Origin: Oceanobacillus sp. Castelsardo
GTDB taxonomy: Bacteria; Bacillota; Bacilli; Bacillales; Amphibacillaceae
Assembly: GCF_001659985.1 (NCBI RefSeq)
Contig: NZ_LYCS01000001.1
Location: 248,001-312,000, forward strand
Reading direction: 5' to 3'
Length of the DNA: 64,000 nt
Translations under genes and position numbers: made by a program
In this document: piece after piece, positions 37,171 to 45,684 of the stretch
Layout: the number at the start of each line of letters is the position of its first letter
How positions within the stretch are numbered: position 1 is the first letter of the stretch
The notes under the pieces: model-generated
The model's input: only the letters and a program-made list of their open reading frames with translations
Database searches by the model: none
What the model was told of the DNA's origin: nothing

Positions 37171-37803
37171 ATACAACATCTCCTGTTCTGCTAATCATTC
37201 ATATTTAACATAAATTCTAACGTTCATAAGCATATGTACCTATATCTGTAACGGTTATAATACTAATTAGCTCCCTTAATAAAATTCTTCCTATTCTAGC
37301 TTGATTATGGCAAATAATAGCTTTCTTGTAGTTAAAAAATGTGTAACACGACAGAATTGATGAATGAAATCCAAAAAACAATGCATGTAACTATGGAGTG
37401 AGAAATTATAGACATAAAGAAAAAGAGCTGGACCCGCTATTGAATCCAGCTCGAATTTGTATTGATTTGGGATTGGAATATCCTGTTGTATGATGATTGA
37501 AAAACCATCCAAGTACATAGCGTTTTCCCCCATTCTTCTTTTCTTCCGATTCCCACTCAGACCAACTTAGTTCCATCAGGAAAGAACAAAGTTACATGGG
37601 GAAGGAGAGGTTTACAGGGAGATAACAACTTCCACTTAGATTCGATATTTCATTCTACAGTTACATTCTTAACGTAGTTGAATTGTAAAACAACAGAAAT
37701 GCTTTCCTCTTATCTTCTATTTCCAAGTCTTGGTTGGGAATATTACAATCTCAACTAAAATTATTTTCTCTACTATGTACAACCAAAATAAACATCTCCG
37801 AAA
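37171..37803. other. 630-base spacer with one hairpin
   Basis: No gene seen; an 80-codon minus-strand frame (37291-37533) has no ribosome site. A stem GAGCTGGA/TCCAGCTC at 37428-37453, followed by AATTTG on the plus strand and AAAAAG before it, may be a terminator or part of a dispersed repeat. Confidence 0.4.
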
Positions 37804-38085
37804 TCCCACCCCTTCAACTGACATTCCACCGTTTCCGTTAAAATAAAGTTTTGCTACGGAACCCCCATTTTGAAGTATTTTTGGTTCAAAAATGACCGTT
37901 TTTTGGGTCTTTTTCGGCTATTTTTTCACCTTTTTTCGGAGTTAAAATAAAGTTCTCTGAGAATAAAGAGAAGAATATTTGAGAAAAGAGATCAGGAGAA
38001 AAGAAGAACAAATATTGGATACGTATTGATTTGTTATTGAGTAGGATATTGGATAAACTCAATGATATCAAGGGTTAGAACAAAA
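37804..38085. repeat. imperfect direct repeat, copy 1
   Basis: About 280 bases that recur at 38283-38564 with the same order of blocks: a CCACCGTTTC block, TAAAGTTTTGCTAC, AAAATGACCGTTTTT, a TTTTTCGGCT block, a purine-rich tract and an AT-rich end with ATATTGGAT. Similarity is about 75-80% by eye with small indels. No coding frame is kept in both copies. Confidence 0.75.
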
Positions 38086-38282
38086 AGGAAAGGGAAGAAA
38101 ATAACTCTTTTCTCCCCTACTCTTTCATCTATTATCCGAGAAATTGTTGGTTCCAACTCCAAAATCAGAAAAGGTTATTTTAACAAAATAGGGGTTGAAA
38201 TCGGAAATGTTTATTTTTACAGAGAAATTTATGTTTTAACTAGACATCTTCTGTACCATAAGATTAATCATTTGGGAAAACC

Positions 38283-38564
38283 CCATCCCTCCAACCCGCA
38301 TTCCACCGTTTCAGTCATAATAAAGTTTTGCTACAGACCCCCCATTTTCACACTTTTTCGATTCGAAAATGACCGTTTTTCAGGCCTTTTTCGGCTGTTT
38401 TTTCGGAGTTATAATAGAGTTTTGCTAACAAAATCAAGAAAAGCACGAGGAAAGATAATCGAGGAAAGAGGCTTAGAATAAAGATAAAATATTGGATGAG
38501 TATTGATTTATTATTAAAATTAATATTGGCTAAATCCAGTAATCGCAAGGGTTTAGGAACATAA
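38283..38564. repeat. imperfect direct repeat, copy 2
   Basis: Second copy of the 280-base element, offset about 479 bases. It is followed by a hairpin (38600-38629) and the ATTCGTGATCTACA block that also occurs near 26020. The element lies between the CPBP protease and the STAND gene, both leftward. Confidence 0.75.
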
Positions 38565-38599
38565 CTGTATTGAAAAGATATTGGAAAAGACATGAAAAA

Positions 38600-38629
38600 A
38601 CTCGGGCTCCTGGTGAGGAAAACCCGAGT
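38600..38629. terminator. hairpin downstream of the STAND gene
   Basis: ACTCGGG and CCCGAGT arms with a 16-base loop, preceded by AAAAA on the plus strand, which gives a T run on the minus strand. It could terminate the leftward STAND transcript, 260 bases after the stop, or belong to the repeat. Confidence 0.5.
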
Positions 38630-38889
38630 GAATGTTGAGTTTAATATTGAAAAATCAAATGTTTATTATTACAGAATTGGTGTTGGGATTAGCAAATGTT
38701 TATTATGGTTGCCAAATGTTTATTCGTGATCTACACTTTTAAGGTTAGCAACGCACAGCACTCCACATGTGTCGGCCTTATTATTGGAACACAATTCATT
38801 TGGTGATTCTTTTTTTTAGCATTTTACTTGGTGGTAAAATTATTAAAAAACTACATCATTTTATTCGGCGGTAGAATAAACATCCTTTA

Positions 38890-41800
38890 TTAAAGCTTAT
38901 ATCTATTATAATGCTCGATCAATACAGAATATAATTCATTTAAATCTTTATCATCAAAAATATAATCATCATCGAAAACTCTCTCGCTGTAGTCTTTTGC
39001 CTTGCGGATCAGATAATCATTCGTAAGTTTTATTTCACTTAATAATTCATTAACCCGCTTTCTTACTTTTTTCTGTTTTTCATTAATATGTGTTTTAAAT
39101 TTTTCATTATCAAAACCTAGACGAATTTGAGAGTATTTCCATAAAATTAAAAATAGTTCTTCATATTTTTGGAAAACATCTTTCGGCCGCTCTTTAATTT
39201 CATAAAAAGAAGACTTAAATGGTTTTAAATAACTTCTTTCAACCTCTAAAGGAAATGGTGGGTTTTGTTTTTCTAAAGCTGTAGCGTTGTCTTCCACTAT
39301 TAATATATTTACAGCCTCTAGGTAATCCTTACTTATTCTTATACCCTGCTCTTCTATCATTCTCCCTGAGTCATCAACAAACATTACAATTACGAAGTCA
39401 ATATTAAAATCTATAACAGGTAATAGACTGAAAATTAATTTACCATTATATTCATCACTGAAAATATTGGCATTTTCAACTAAGAGTGGAAGGTAACTTA
39501 AAGCATCTGCTTTTATAACTTCATCAGGATATGTTATTCTAATATCTTCTGGTTTAATTGCCTCAATTTTTTGTTTTAAATCATTTATTAATCTTTTGGA
39601 ATAATTACTGTACCAACTTTTTATGATTGATTCGGTCGCAACACGTGAGTTTGGATGATTTATATAATATAGATTATACATATATAACTTCTCAATACTT
39701 GCAATTTCCTTTTCTTGTAAATTAGAAGAACCTTCAAATCGATGCCCTGATTTCAGAATTATCTGGTTAAAAAACTTATGTATTTCTTCCAATTGATTTT
39801 TAGCATTAAGAAGATTATACATAGCAAGTTTAGAATTCTTTTCATCTCTTACAACAATTCCAACCATTTGATTAATATAATTCCTAATAGATGAAAAGTA
39901 TCTATTTTCAACCTTAGAAATGTCAGTGGGTATATATTTATCCTTCCTGAAAGGCCTATATTCACCCGGATAATTATAATTCATTCTTAAAGTTGTAATA
40001 ATTCGATCTCTCAACATATCAATTTCTTTGAGAGCATTATTGCTCATCTTTTGGCCGTTTAAAGTTCTCTCTAACCATTGAATGTTTTTCCGAAACAAAT
40101 TTACTATATCTTGCCTAATGTTAATCCAATGATTAATCCAATCAAACACAGTAGAAGCTTCATAGTTTGTTAAAATAGTGTTCTGCCACAACTTTGCAAA
40201 CTCCTTGTGGAACATTAATATTATATTACGCTTAGGCATATTTTTAGCGGAATCATCTTTCATCCTATAATCGTCAAAAAGCTCTATTTTAGGTTTTATG
40301 GATTCTGATTGATAAAAATCATAAATCGGCAGACTCTTACATAATAATTTTATTCGTTTTACACTTTCTATATTTCCGTTATCATAATCAGTTGGCATTA
40401 AAATATATTCGACATACAAGCTATTTTTATCATCACTTTCTTTTACCTTAATTGAATTAGTTTTAACAGTTAAAAAGTCCAGTAAATCACTCTTCTTATC
40501 TTTTATAAACTCTAAATAACTTTCTTTATGTGATAAATAGTAAGCCAACATTAAATCGGAAAAACTACTTATTGACCATTCATTTCTGTCTCTCCAGGCT
40601 TCTTTTATAAAATCTTTATTAACCAATCCAAATGAATCATCTGTAGTAACTAGCCAATAATTTAAAGTTGCAAAATAATCTTGATTGATTTTTTGTTCCT
40701 TTTTCAAATTAATAGATAAATAATGAGCATAATAATAATAATCAGATTCCTTAATATTAAATTTAGGTATTTCCTCAGCCAATTTCTTTAGACGTTTAAT
40801 ATGAGTGTCGTTAGGGTGTATTTTAGCTAAGTCAGTTAAAGCTTCTAGTTTCTCATTGAACCCTTTGAAATTTGAATAGGGGTTTATTTCAATTAAAAAA
40901 GGAAAAATACCACCCAACGTATTGACCTCATCAAAGTAATATTTATTTGAAGTATAGTAGCGCAATATGGAACCAGAGAATAACCCTATAATAGCGTTTA
41001 AATGAAATTCATAACTTCGACCTACTGTTTCAATAACTAGATTTTCATAAAAATGTTCTTTTTCTTCGTAGATATGGGAAGGTATATTAGAATAAAGGGA
41101 CGCTATATACAGATTATCTACAAGCGATAATAAATCAAAAATAATATTCTGTTTTGATAAATTTGAAATACACTCTAAAATATGTTGGGATCTAATTGGA
41201 TGAATCCCTGTAAAATACCTATCATTCTCAGCTCTTTTAATGAAGTATTCCTTTTCCATTTCATTAAGGACTTGAGTAATATTAAATTTCCCTCTTAACT
41301 GATAGAAACTTATCAGTTTTTCAACTGTAACTGAAACTCCCATTGTATCTGCTAAACATATTTTGGATAAAACATCATATTTAACCCCGCTTTGGTCTTC
41401 TGAAGCTATCCTAGCCATTTGGGAGTTAATTCTTTCTGACAACATCTCACCTTGAGTTAATAAATAAACATATTCGATTAATAATCCCGAATCTTTTACT
41501 TGTTCCCATGAACTTTCCCAATTTGAAATACTAGAATGTAGCCTTTCGTTTCTTCTTAATGACTGATAAATCTCTTTAGCCTCTTCCTGATTCAAATAAA
41601 CTTCGATTACCTCTAATTTCCTAATAGCACTTTGATCCCCTGCGTAATGAAACCAATCTTCTTCTCTAGAAGTAATTAATATTTTGTAGTTTGTACCAAT
41701 TTCCTGCTGTAGAAGCTGTGCTAAATAATTCCATTGACTTAATTCAACGTTCAAGTTATCTAACAATAATAAGGGAATCTCCCCGACCTTAATTCTTGAT

Positions 41801-42846
41801 TTTATAAATTGGATAATATTATTTAACTCTTTTGTGTCATTACACCATGTGAGATGTAATATTGAATAGCAATTTCTTAATTCATACAGAGTTTTCCAAG
41901 CTAATGTTGTTTTTCCCTGTCCACTTGCTGCTTTTATTACAGTAATATCATTTTGTGCTATTGATGCTTTGATATTACTCTCCATAACTTCTCTATCAAC
42001 TGGATAACCACTAATAATATCTGAGGGCGTTGCCTTCTTCCCTTCAAAATATGTATCATCATTTGCTTTTAATACATTTTCAAATTTGACTTCTCTTAAC
42101 CACTTATAAGCTGGATTTTTATTACCTTTATTAATTGCCTCAGAAACACTTAGGATATATTTATCTAGCTCTTGTTTATTCATTGTTTCTCTTTCCTTCA
42201 TTTTACTAAAACACAAATAGAAAAGAGAGTGTCCGTATAAAACTTCATTTCCAGAATAAATATCATATCTTTTAATAAGAAGACTTCGAATAAAACTTAT
42301 TAAATTTTCACTTTTAACCCTCTTAAATCTTAATTGTCTAAAAAAATTATTTATATTAAAATTCTTCCAGTCCCATCTTGGATTATCTACCCTAATTTTA
42401 TCAATTACTTTCATCCAATACTGTTCAGCATTTTGATCCAAATCCATCTCTGGCTCTTTCTCAATTAAATTTTTAAATTGACCATCCGCTATCTCAAAAT
42501 CATAAACCAATGTATAGTAACGGGTCGTATCTGATTGATTAACCAAATATATCTCTAAATAATTCTTTAAGATATCTTTCATATAACTTGCATTTTGTCG
42601 ATCCTGTGAAAACTTAACTTGTATATGGTTTTTGGTTTGAATACCTTTTAAATTGTACATATCAATATCTTCAACGCCTTCAAATCGAATTGTTTCCGCT
42701 TCTGAAGTAACTTTATAAAGAAGTATATATGCTGAGTATAAGCATTGATAACTAAACCCTGTTAGTGCTATAGCTCCACCTAGTCTGTTATCTTCTATCT
42801 TTTCAATTCTTACTTTTTTATATTCTTCCTGATTATCGATATACAC
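38890..42846 (-). CDS. DUF4297/Cap4-like nuclease-STAND NTPase, Avs-like
   Basis: A 1318-residue single-gene defence-type effector. N-terminal PD-(D/E)xK nuclease of the Cap4/DUF4297 kind: GGAIALTGFSYQCLYSAYIL (23-42), VEDIDMY with acidic residues 59-62, and IQVKF with Lys78. Then a STAND NTPase: P-loop AASGQGKTT (306-314), Walker B IPLLLLDNLN (357-366), sensor LITSREEDW (390-398), followed by winged-helix-like segments. The remaining 700 residues are helical, repeat-like and of unrecognised type, the place where STAND proteins sense a phage product. Avs (AVAST) proteins share this plan. Start GTG at 42846 is fixed by AAAGGAGA six bases upstream. No partner gene adjoins it; flanked by repeats and long AT-rich spacers. 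Confidence 0.85.
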   Translation of the reverse strand: MYIDNQEEYKKVRIEKIEDNRLGGAIALTGFSYQCLYSAYILLYKVTSEAETIRFEGVEDIDMYNLKGIQTKNHIQVKFSQDRQNASYMKDILKNYLEIYLVNQSDTTRYYTLVYDFEIADGQFKNLIEKEPEMDLDQNAEQYWMKVIDKIRVDNPRWDWKNFNINNFFRQLRFKRVKSENLISFIRSLLIKRYDIYSGNEVLYGHSLFYLCFSKMKERETMNKQELDKYILSVSEAINKGNKNPAYKWLREVKFENVLKANDDTYFEGKKATPSDIISGYPVDREVMESNIKASIAQNDITVIKAASGQGKTTLAWKTLYELRNCYSILHLTWCNDTKELNNIIQFIKSRIKVGEIPLLLLDNLNVELSQWNYLAQLLQQEIGTNYKILITSREEDWFHYAGDQSAIRKLEVIEVYLNQEEAKEIYQSLRRNERLHSSISNWESSWEQVKDSGLLIEYVYLLTQGEMLSERINSQMARIASEDQSGVKYDVLSKICLADTMGVSVTVEKLISFYQLRGKFNITQVLNEMEKEYFIKRAENDRYFTGIHPIRSQHILECISNLSKQNIIFDLLSLVDNLYIASLYSNIPSHIYEEKEHFYENLVIETVGRSYEFHLNAIIGLFSGSILRYYTSNKYYFDEVNTLGGIFPFLIEINPYSNFKGFNEKLEALTDLAKIHPNDTHIKRLKKLAEEIPKFNIKESDYYYYAHYLSINLKKEQKINQDYFATLNYWLVTTDDSFGLVNKDFIKEAWRDRNEWSISSFSDLMLAYYLSHKESYLEFIKDKKSDLLDFLTVKTNSIKVKESDDKNSLYVEYILMPTDYDNGNIESVKRIKLLCKSLPIYDFYQSESIKPKIELFDDYRMKDDSAKNMPKRNIILMFHKEFAKLWQNTILTNYEASTVFDWINHWINIRQDIVNLFRKNIQWLERTLNGQKMSNNALKEIDMLRDRIITTLRMNYNYPGEYRPFRKDKYIPTDISKVENRYFSSIRNYINQMVGIVVRDEKNSKLAMYNLLNAKNQLEEIHKFFNQIILKSGHRFEGSSNLQEKEIASIEKLYMYNLYYINHPNSRVATESIIKSWYSNYSKRLINDLKQKIEAIKPEDIRITYPDEVIKADALSYLPLLVENANIFSDEYNGKLIFSLLPVIDFNIDFVIVMFVDDSGRMIEEQGIRISKDYLEAVNILIVEDNATALEKQNPPFPLEVERSYLKPFKSSFYEIKERPKDVFQKYEELFLILWKYSQIRLGFDNEKFKTHINEKQKKVRKRVNELLSEIKLTNDYLIRKAKDYSERVFDDDYIFDDKDLNELYSVLIEHYNRYKL

Positions 42847-43320
42847 ACTAAATCTCCTTTCTTAAAGTCATTACATATTTTTACTTATATCTATAAGTTA
42901 GATTTATCACAAATTTAAATATACAATAATTTTGCATATAAACATATTCTTTTCCATGTACATTTTTCCTATAATAAAGGAGTTAATGATCATTTAGTAA
43001 GAGTATAACAGTAACTCCCTTATCTCACACTTTTCCATTAAATTTATTTATATCGCTCAAAGACTAGATAAATGGTTAGTGAGACTTAGAATTTAAAACC
43101 ATTTAGGGTACTATCTCCTAAGCTTTATTTATTAGATAGTTCTGAGATATTTTCAACTACTCCTTTTATATGCAATTACAACTCACCACACTTACAAATG
43201 AAAAAATCTTCCACTCTTTTGATATATTGTATCATTTAGATAAAAGATATTGTAAGATTATGAAACTATATAAGTTTAATCAACTTATTAAATCGATCTT
43301 TCAAATTTACTACAAAATTA
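42847..43320. other. AT-rich spacer upstream of the STAND gene
   Basis: About 470 bases, very AT-rich, no gene seen. It must contain the promoter of the STAND gene; candidate boxes are too many in such AT-rich sequence to choose one. A GGAGTT/AACTCC inverted pair spans about 42980-43017. Confidence 0.4.
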
Positions 43321-43362
43321 AAACGCCTACCGCAATTATTTTCAATTTGCTTTTGGCGTTCT
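43321..43362. terminator. hairpin with GGCGTT stem
   Basis: AACGCC (43322-43327) pairs with GGCGTT, with an inner CGCAA/TTTGC stem; A and T runs lie at either side. It lies 150 bases after rlmD on the same side and probably terminates it. Confidence 0.6.
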
Positions 43363-43510
43363 AATTTCTTATCTCTTATTTTTTGTTTTCCCACACCCAG
43401 ATTAATTACCACTGAAACGGTAATGTGGTTTTTCAGTACCTTATTTCTAGTTTTTTCACCTTCTCCTATAAACATGAAATGCTTGTAAAAGTGTTTAAAA
43501 CTAAGGATTT

Positions 43511-45004
43511 CTATATAGTTTTTCTTTGTAGCAACGCCACACACTCCACATGCACCGTCTGTGGAAACATATCCACTGGCTGAATACCTTTAACCTCATA
43601 CCCGTACTGGACTAAATATTTCAAATCTCGCACCTGGGTCACCGGATTACAAGACACATAAACGATACGCTTTGGCTTAAGTTTCACCACACTAGACAAG
43701 AATGCTTCATCACTTCCGCTTCGTGGTGGATCCATAATGACTACGTCAGCTTTTTCGCCTCGTGTTGCCATCTCAACCATGAATTTCCCAGCATCTCCTT
43801 GATAGAAACGAGCATTTTTTACGCCGTTTCGCTTTGAATTGCGGATTGCGTCTTGAACAGCATCCTTATTCAGCTCTACCCCAATGACCTTGCCTGCTTT
43901 TTTACTTGCAATCAGACCAATCGTACCGATCCCGCAGTACGCATCAATTACTGTTTCCCTTCCGGTCAACTGAGCCATTTCAATGGCTTTTGCATATAAC
44001 TTTTCCGTCTGGACTGGGTTGATTTGATAGAAGGATTTCGCGGAAATGTCAAACTTCAGTCCGCATAAAGTGTCTGTTATCGTCCCTTTACCGAACAGCA
44101 CTTTTTCTTGATCACCTAAAACCATGCTTGTATCCCGATTATTCACGTTCATGAGGATGGTCGTAATCTCTGGGTGAGCTTTCCTTAGAGCTTTTACAAA
44201 ATTATTCTTACCCTTAAATATAGGGGAAGCTACAACCAGCACCACCATGATTTCACCACTGACCTTGCCGACCTTTATCAGTACATGACGTAGGAAGCCT
44301 CGTCCAGTATCTTCATTATATGGCTGCATTTTAAAAGACTTCATCAAATCCTTAATGGTTTGCCAGATCTCATCCGCTTTAGGATCGTGAATAAGACACC
44401 GATCCATTGAAATAAGCTGATGACTATTCTGAGCGTAAAGCCCACCAATAATCTGCCGTTCCTTATTCAAACCAAATGTCGTATGACTTTTGTTCCGGTA
44501 ATCATATGGATGCTCCATCGTTAAAATGGGTTCCGGTTTACCGAATGGTTTCATTAATTTATCTATCGTTACCTGCTTGAAACGTTCTTGTGCCTGCTCG
44601 TTCATATGCTGCAGTTGACATCCACCGCAATCATAATAATACGAGCATCTTGGCTTCACTCGGTCTTTAGACGGGGTGATTAATCGCTTCAGTTTCGCAT
44701 CAACATCTCCTCCATTAATGGAAATGGTTATCTCAGCCGTTTCGCCTGGCATTAAATGTTCTATCTCTAGCTTTTTCCCTTCCCATTGAATAATGCCTCT
44801 CCCTTCATTGGTCAGCCCTGTGCAGGTCACCACTACGGTTAGGCTTTTCTTGTTACGTCGATGCTTATTGGTTGAAGCGTGCTTACCTTGGGATTTGTCT
44901 CCCTTTCGAGTAGCCATTCCCAAATGCTTTTTTCCGTGTGATTTATTCGATTGATTGCGTTTTTGTTTCGATTTTATATATCCACTGTTCTTTTGTTTAT
45001 TCAT
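43511..45004 (-). CDS. rlmD: 23S rRNA (uracil) C5-methyltransferase, RlmD/RumA family
   Basis: Uses SAM to methylate C5 of uridines in 23S rRNA (U1939, and U747 as well in the Bacillus RlmCD type). After a strongly basic, low-complexity N-terminal extension of about 55 residues come the TRAM domain (VTCTGLTNEGRGIIQWEGK), the iron-sulfur cysteines (CSYYYDCGGCQLQH plus a later CLIHD), and the methyltransferase domain: VIDAYCGIGTIGL for SAM, VIMDPPRSG, and the nucleophile in YVSCNP. Length 497 from ATG 45004; an in-frame GTG at 45034 is an alternative, and neither has a strong ribosome site. Monocistronic. Confidence 0.92.
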   Translation of the reverse strand: MNKQKNSGYIKSKQKRNQSNKSHGKKHLGMATRKGDKSQGKHASTNKHRRNKKSLTVVVTCTGLTNEGRGIIQWEGKKLEIEHLMPGETAEITISINGGDVDAKLKRLITPSKDRVKPRCSYYYDCGGCQLQHMNEQAQERFKQVTIDKLMKPFGKPEPILTMEHPYDYRNKSHTTFGLNKERQIIGGLYAQNSHQLISMDRCLIHDPKADEIWQTIKDLMKSFKMQPYNEDTGRGFLRHVLIKVGKVSGEIMVVLVVASPIFKGKNNFVKALRKAHPEITTILMNVNNRDTSMVLGDQEKVLFGKGTITDTLCGLKFDISAKSFYQINPVQTEKLYAKAIEMAQLTGRETVIDAYCGIGTIGLIASKKAGKVIGVELNKDAVQDAIRNSKRNGVKNARFYQGDAGKFMVEMATRGEKADVVIMDPPRSGSDEAFLSSVVKLKPKRIVYVSCNPVTQVRDLKYLVQYGYEVKGIQPVDMFPQTVHVECVALLQRKTI

Positions 45005-45200
45005 AGGCACTTCCCATCTTTTCTTCTTTGACACCTCATTATATATTACTCAATTAAAATCGTAAAACACATGAATGAAAAAAGCGCCACAACATACTGA
45101 ATTGGGCTGATTCTTCAAATACTTTAAGTTAGTAGGAATTGACACCAGATTAATAATTAATTATTTTACAAGAAATAATATCAAACAGGAACATTTGTAC

Positions 45201-45206
45201 TATAAT
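45201..45206 (+). promoter_or_regulatory. -10 box of the type I toxin mRNA
   Basis: TATAAT with TAC before it; the -35 region is poor (TATCAA at a 16-base distance). The mRNA would begin near 45213, giving a 58-base leader in which GGGTGATTGGCTCACTCCC can fold near the ribosome site. Confidence 0.5.
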
Positions 45207-45270
45207 CTATTTGTAATAGTTTGGTAACTCAAGGGTGATTGGCTCACTCCCAGGAAAGGGGGTGACTTCT

Positions 45271-45354
45271 TTGACAGTATTTGAAACATTAATGTTTGCA
45301 GTAGCATTCGCAGCATTGATTGTATCAATACTTTCAATAAATCATAAAAAATAA
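45271..45354 (+). CDS. putative holin-like type I toxin
   Basis: A 27-residue hydrophobic peptide, MTVFETLMFAVAFAALIVSI then LSINHKK, with one membrane helix and a short basic end. This is the form of the small putative holin-like toxins of Bacillus type I toxin-antitoxin systems. The start is TTG at 45271, five bases after the very strong AGGGGGTGA ribosome site. Transcription runs into hairpins at 45354-45384 and 45432-45467, and an antisense RNA from the other strand overlaps the 3' end. Ectopic expression of such peptides damages the membrane; that is family knowledge, not shown here. Confidence 0.75.
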   Translation: MTVFETLMFAVAFAALIVSILSINHKK

Positions 45355-45416
45355 CCCATCCTTGAGTTAGCCGCTCAGATGGGTCACATACCACTGTAGC
45401 CAGCCCCTTGAAGGGA
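45340..45416 (-). ncRNA. putative antitoxin RNA of the holin-like toxin
   Basis: On the minus strand a TATAAT (45423-45428) would start an RNA near 45416. It runs across the toxin 3' end and stops at the hairpin with arms ACCCATC (45354-45360) and GATGGGT (45378-45384), followed in RNA sense by TTATTTTTTAT. About 75 nt, complementary to the end of the toxin mRNA. The -35 element is weak. Coordinates are approximate. Confidence 0.55.
45354..45384. terminator. bidirectional hairpin in the toxin locus
   Basis: ACCCATC/GATGGGT arms with inner CTTGAG/CTCAG pairing. It probably terminates the antisense RNA; a partly decayed copy is at 51843-51878. Confidence 0.65.
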
Positions 45417-45431
45417 CCGACTATTATACTT

Positions 45432-45467
45432 GACTACTTGATGTTAGAGCATCGGGTAGTCTTTTTT
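45432..45467 (+). terminator. terminator of the toxin mRNA
   Basis: GACTACTTGATG and CATCGGGTAGTC arms followed by TTTTTT. Confidence 0.85.
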
Positions 45468-45596
45468 AATATACGTTTCTACTACCTTAACTATACATAA
45501 TTTTTGTGAATTTAACAAGTATGGCTTATGTGTCAATTGTTGTTGTTAAGCTGTTAAAACATGTATTATTATGGAGGTTTATAAACCCCTTATTTT

Positions 45597-45660
45597 AAGC
45601 ATATTATCAAACTAATTATTTAATCCATTTAGTTTAGCAGTTGCAGCTAATAGTTGTTAA
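45597..45660. repeat. 64-base repeat, copy A
   Basis: Nearly identical to 51949-52010. It lies between the toxin locus and the helicase gene; the distant copy lies between a decayed toxin locus and a scrap of the helicase gene, so the whole segment was once duplicated. Confidence 0.8.
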
Positions 45661-45684
45661 ATAACAAAAGATCCACCCCAAGCT

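Noticed and set aside
37291-37533. 80-codon minus-strand frame
   Set aside because: No ribosome site and a hairpin in the middle; composition not protein-like.
38890-42846. Possibility that the large protein is an NB-ARC type transcription regulator
   Set aside because: The N-terminus has a nuclease-type GFSYQ...QVK pattern and no DNA-binding domain is visible.
43266-43544. 92-codon minus-strand frame overlapping the rlmD end
   Set aside because: Runs through the rlmD terminator and has no ribosome site.
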